Source: CBDUQP01 sp965369385 (GTDB lineage Bacteria > Planctomycetota > Phycisphaerae > SM23-33). Taken from it: a stretch of DNA of 17,865 nt. The stretch lies in contig CBDUQP010000075.1 of NCBI GenBank assembly GCA_965369385.1, positions 1 through 17,865 on the forward strand. The letters are read 5' to 3'. The notes below the pieces were generated by a model, which did no database searches, was not told the origin of the DNA, and saw nothing but the letters and a program-made list of their open reading frames with translations. This document shows positions 15,078 to 17,865 of this stretch, piece after piece (positions within the stretch are counted from its first letter, which is position 1; the number at the start of each line of letters is the position of its first letter). A program made the translations under genes and the position numbers.

Positions 15078-15106
15078 TTGGCGCTCTGGCCGATATTCCA
15101 TATTAT
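15078..15106 (+). promoter_or_regulatory. Likely promoter of the HTH-receiver gene
   Basis: TTGGCG (15078-15083) and TATTAT (15101-15106) are 17 bases apart. The start would be near 15113, leaving a 69-base untranslated leader. Within it ACTTGG (15123-15128) and CCAAGT (15134-15139) form a palindrome with a five-base centre that could be an operator or a small hairpin. Confidence 0.5.
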
Positions 15107-15181
15107 TGAGGTCTGGGCATGGACTTGGTCAACCCAAGTTCGATAGGGAAATGGACGAGTAACTGAAGATATGGGAATCTA

Positions 15182-15742
15182 ATGGCTAAGAATTTATCCA
15201 CGTTTGCAATCGCAGAGATGTTGCACGTAGATCCCGGGTCTGTGGCGAACTGGATTGACCAGTCTTTGCTGAAGGCTCATCGAACACCAGGGGGGCATCG
15301 TAGAGTAGCTACGGAAGATCTTGTTAAGTTTTTACGCGAGCACAAGATGCCCGTGCCAGAAGAAGTTGGCGATGTCAAGACCAAGATCCTTATCGTTGAC
15401 GATGAACCCGCGATTACGCAACTTGTTGCCAGGGCGATAGGTCTCGCTCATCCGGAATTCGAAATCATCGAAGCACACGATGGTTTCCGCGCAGGGACAT
15501 TGATAGCCACCGCTAAACCGGATGTGGTAATCCTCGACTTGAGAATGCCAGGCATGGACGGATACGAAGTATGCCGCATGATCAAGGCTCAGGAAGCTTC
15601 CAAAGGCACCGAAGTTATTGCGATGACGGCCTATCCTTCACCGGAAAACCAGAAACGCATCCTGGAATGCGGTGCACGGGTTATGATCCCCAAACCATTG
15701 GATATGGATCAGCTACTTTCTGAAATCGCAGTCTCGGTCTGA
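15182..15742 (+). CDS. MerR-like HTH fused to response-regulator receiver
   Basis: The 186-residue protein has an N-terminal winged-helix domain of the MerR/excisionase type (about 5-54; TPGGHRR at 35-41 is the typical wing). After a short linker comes a receiver domain (about 66-184). The receiver has the full phosphorylation set: acidic Asp73-Asp74-Glu75, phosphoacceptor Asp119 in LDLRMPG, Thr149 and Lys171 in PKP. This is the reverse of the usual receiver-first order. It should be a DNA-binding regulator controlled by a histidine kinase, but no kinase gene is in the window. GGGAA lies about six bases before the ATG. It is divergent from ilvB, 790 bases away, so a link to ilv control is not implied. 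Targets are unknown. Confidence 0.88.
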   Translation: MAKNLSTFAIAEMLHVDPGSVANWIDQSLLKAHRTPGGHRRVATEDLVKFLREHKMPVPEEVGDVKTKILIVDDEPAITQLVARAIGLAHPEFEIIEAHDGFRAGTLIATAKPDVVILDLRMPGMDGYEVCRMIKAQEASKGTEVIAMTAYPSPENQKRILECGARVMIPKPLDMDQLLSEIAVSV

Positions 15743-16122
15743 TCTTCTCCGCACTGATCTGCCCGATAGACCACAGCGCCCTTTTTGCGCGCCGAAATAG
15801 CATTCTCTGTCGGCTCGCAACCACCAATGCGACCAGACCACCGCTACGTCGTGTGCCCAAGAAATTTTGGGCATCTCCAAGGCCTTGTATTGCCATGCCA
15901 CGCGATGTCAACTACGTGGCTCAGCTTCTGACCTGTGGGGTCGCCATGATTACAAGGCGAAACTGACACCACGTGCCTGTGGGGCCGTTGAAAAGGCCCT
16001 GCGGCCGTGCCGCAAGTACCGAAACGCCCCCCGAAAACACTGAACTTACATTGCATCCTGATGGTTCGCTGTGGGCAAAATTGGCTTCTTCAACAGCCCC
16101 ACCGTCCCCGCTCTTGCGAGTT
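15743..16122. other. Non-coding region with a chain of hairpins
   Basis: These 380 bases lie between the 3' ends of the HTH-receiver gene and the methyltransferase gene. Open frames here are short, overlapping and unsupported. Four hairpins follow one another: TGCCCAA/TTGGGCA (15854-15873); an imperfect palindrome closed by GCCTTGTA/TACAAGGC (15882-15958) with an inner GCCACG/CGTGGC; GGGCC/GGCCC (15982-15999); and GCGGC/GCCGC (16001-16013). No T-run marks a plain terminator. The block may be a structured RNA, a 3' untranslated region, or nested repeat elements. Confidence 0.5.
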
Positions 16123-16755
16123 TCACTTTCTTGCAGTGGCTTTCAGGAGGAAGATGGAGTAGTCCCGAAGCTCGCCGTCAGTTCCCGGCTTCTGAAAGGT
16201 CATAACCTTTGTTACTTCCGGTTCGCCCAGGCCGGCATCTTTCGCCAATTCCGCCAGCTCCACAGGATCGAAGCCATTGTGCGGTACCGGATTGCGTGCG
16301 TGGAAGGAACCATCCTCCAGGTACAAGTCCGCCACCGCCAGATAACCGCCCGGGCTGAGCAAGCCTGCCAGATGCCTGAACGTGCCACACGCATCTTCAA
16401 TATGGTGCAGAACCATCGCCGAACAGATCACGTCCCAAGAGCCAGTGAGGGTCTGCGTTATCGGAGGTGTCAGTAACTGGGGTGTAATCCGGGCCGCCAG
16501 CTTGGGCGCCGCTGCCAACTTGCCTTCGAGTTCTGCGATCATGCCGCTGCTGGTATCTACGGATTGAACATTCCCGACCCGGCCGGAAAGGAGAACACTG
16601 AGCGCCCCGGTCCCGCACCCGAATTCCAGCATGCTCATATCCCCGTTCAGAGGGATGCTCGCATCAATCGCTTCGGCGATAGTCTTCGTCATTTCCATGC
16701 GTCGAGGATTGTCATCCCACGAGGCTGCGGCTTTATCGAATTCATTCTCAGTCAT
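16123..16755 (-). CDS. Class I SAM-dependent methyltransferase
   Basis: The 210-residue cytoplasmic protein has the Rossmann methyltransferase signature. Motif I is LEFGCGTG (43-50) for SAM, followed by an acidic end of strand 2 (VDTS, Asp67). MVLHHIED (114-121) stands at motif IV, and LSPGGYLAVADLY is the post-motif strand. This is the UbiE/Methyltransf_11-12 type, which methylates small molecules such as quinones, lipids or thiols; the substrate cannot be told from sequence. The start ATG has no clear ribosome binding site upstream. The epimerase gene lies 129 bases upstream on the same strand, so co-transcription is possible but not shown. Confidence 0.88.
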   Translation of the reverse strand: MTENEFDKAAASWDDNPRRMEMTKTIAEAIDASIPLNGDMSMLEFGCGTGALSVLLSGRVGNVQSVDTSSGMIAELEGKLAAAPKLAARITPQLLTPPITQTLTGSWDVICSAMVLHHIEDACGTFRHLAGLLSPGGYLAVADLYLEDGSFHARNPVPHNGFDPVELAELAKDAGLGEPEVTKVMTFQKPGTDGELRDYSIFLLKATARK

Positions 16756-16884
16756 GACAGCAAGATATCAAATGGCCAAATTCTCAACAACCCTCTCCGG
16801 GAAGCGGTAGCCGCTCGCGAAAATCTCCCGCGCAGATGAAGGGATGTCAATCCGACACGCCTTTGTCATCATCATGCGGATTTC

Positions 16885-17865
16885 TTAGTCTTTCTGTGCC
16901 GCCAAGCAAACTTCTACGCTTTTTTGGATGCCTTCGTCGTAGCCGACTGTTGGCTGCCAACCGAGTTCCTTGCGGGCCTTTTCGCAACTGAAGAATGATT
17001 TGCGGCCGATAAGCCAGGCCGAGTATCGCGTGACGAGCGGCGCGCTCTTTCGGCCGAAAATGTGCCCAAACAGCTCCATCATGAACGCTACCTTGTAGAC
17101 AATCGGGTAAGGAACTTTCTTCGTGACGGGCTTGGCACCCAGGCACTCGGCTACCTTGTTGAAGTACTCGCTCTGCGTTATCTCGCCATCGCTGGACAGA
17201 TTATATGACTCGCCCAGAGCCTTTTCGGCAGTTGCCGCCAGTATGCAACCTTCCGCTTCGTTGCCGGCATAAGTAAGGTTCAGAAGGTTACTTCCATCAC
17301 CAATAAGCTTGGCTTTGCCCTTCTGGATGGCCTTGATGATACGCGGCAGGGATGCTCGGTCACGCGGGCCATACAGCCAGCTTGGTTTGACCACGGTCAC
17401 AGGCACGTCGCCGGCTTTGTGGGCTTCCCAGGCGAGGTTTTCCGCAGCCACCTTTGCGCGGCTGTAATAGCTCCACTTGTAGAGACCAGCCCCAAGCGGG
17501 AAGGTCTCATCAATAATGAGCCCTGGAGTATTTATGTGTCCGTACGCACTGATGGAAGAAACGTGCAGAAAACGCTTTATGCCGGCATCGCGTGCGGCGG
17601 CCAGCATGTTGCGTGTGCCTTCTATGGTCACTGCCACGTATCGCTCCCACACGCCCCAGTCGCCTACCTGGGCGGCCGAGTGATAGACAGTGTCAATGCC
17701 CTGCATGGCGGCTTTGAGGCTTGCCGGATCGGTAACATCGCCGATGGCCTTCTCCACGCCAAGAGTATCCAAGAACCTGGTATCACTACTCTTGCGCACA
17801 AGAACCCTCACAGGCTCCCCTGCGGCGACGAGTTGTTCAGCGATATGGCTTCCAAGCAAGCCTGG
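16885..17865 (-). CDS. NAD-dependent epimerase/dehydratase, 5' end missing
   Basis: This is an extended short-chain dehydrogenase (SDR) cut by the window edge. The visible frame runs from PGLLGSHIAEQL, the second half of the Rossmann glycine motif, to a TAA at 16885 (326 residues). The first roughly 10 residues, including the first glycines and the true start, lie beyond the edge. The catalytic set is present: a Ser in VSSISAYG, and YxxxK in YSRAK. The family includes sugar-nucleotide epimerases, dihydroflavonol reductase-like enzymes and 3-beta-hydroxysteroid dehydrogenases. The C-terminal region (FGRKSAPLVTRYSAWLIG) looks more like the steroid/flavonol side, a weak impression. The substrate is unknown. 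Confidence 0.88.
   Translation of the reverse strand, partial: PGLLGSHIAEQLVAAGEPVRVLVRKSSDTRFLDTLGVEKAIGDVTDPASLKAAMQGIDTVYHSAAQVGDWGVWERYVAVTIEGTRNMLAAARDAGIKRFLHVSSISAYGHINTPGLIIDETFPLGAGLYKWSYYSRAKVAAENLAWEAHKAGDVPVTVVKPSWLYGPRDRASLPRIIKAIQKGKAKLIGDGSNLLNLTYAGNEAEGCILAATAEKALGESYNLSSDGEITQSEYFNKVAECLGAKPVTKKVPYPIVYKVAFMMELFGHIFGRKSAPLVTRYSAWLIGRKSFFSCEKARKELGWQPTVGYDEGIQKSVEVCLAAQKD

Noticed and set aside
16847..17146. 99-codon minus-strand frame overlapping the epimerase 3' end
   Set aside because: It is an out-of-frame shadow of a gene with clear SDR motifs.

Overview
The window looks like chromosomal DNA of an anaerobic bacterium. A complete [FeFe]-hydrogenase maturation set (hydE, hydG, hydF) with an aspartase gene inside it points to hydrogen metabolism without oxygen. 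The very long secreted TPR protein, the HTH-receiver fusion and the many palindromic intergenic repeats would fit a Planctomycetota (Phycisphaerae-like) or other PVC-type genome. That taxonomic guess is low to moderate confidence and rests on gene content and style, not on a marker gene.

Layout. 1-430: repeats, then a promoter, a TPP riboswitch and a terminator/antiterminator controlling thiC (431-1747, +). 2079-2510 (+): a small two-CBS-domain protein. 2511-2915: non-coding DNA with two adjacent tandem-repeat arrays, a 22-bp palindrome and a terminator-like hairpin. 2916-6047 (-): a 1043-residue exported TPR protein. 6249-11511 (-): the maturation operon in the order hydE-hydG-aspA-hydF, with a palindromic repeat element filling the hydG-aspA gap. 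11933-12004 (+): tRNA-Thr(CGT), followed by a second palindromic element. 12121-14389 (-): ilvN and ilvB, transcribed as ilvBN. A strong promoter, a Val/Leu-rich leader peptide and a leader of about 450 nt lie upstream. 15182-15742 (+): a MerR-like HTH fused to a receiver domain. 15743-16122: a chain of hairpins without a gene. 16123-16755 (-): a SAM methyltransferase. 16885-17865 (-): an NAD-dependent epimerase/dehydratase cut by the window edge.

How the parts work together. HydG makes the Fe(CO)2CN synthon, HydE processes it, and HydF is the GTPase scaffold that delivers the 2Fe subcluster to hydrogenase. AspA probably supplies ammonia or serves nearby amino-acid metabolism. No hydrogenase structural gene lies in the window. 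Two biosynthetic operons carry their own end-product sensing: thiC by TPP riboswitch attenuation, and ilvBN apparently by leader-peptide attenuation. I see no phage, CRISPR array or defence system. The least expected content is regulatory: the ilv leader peptide, the repeat element abutting the aspA start codon, and the non-coding structured regions.
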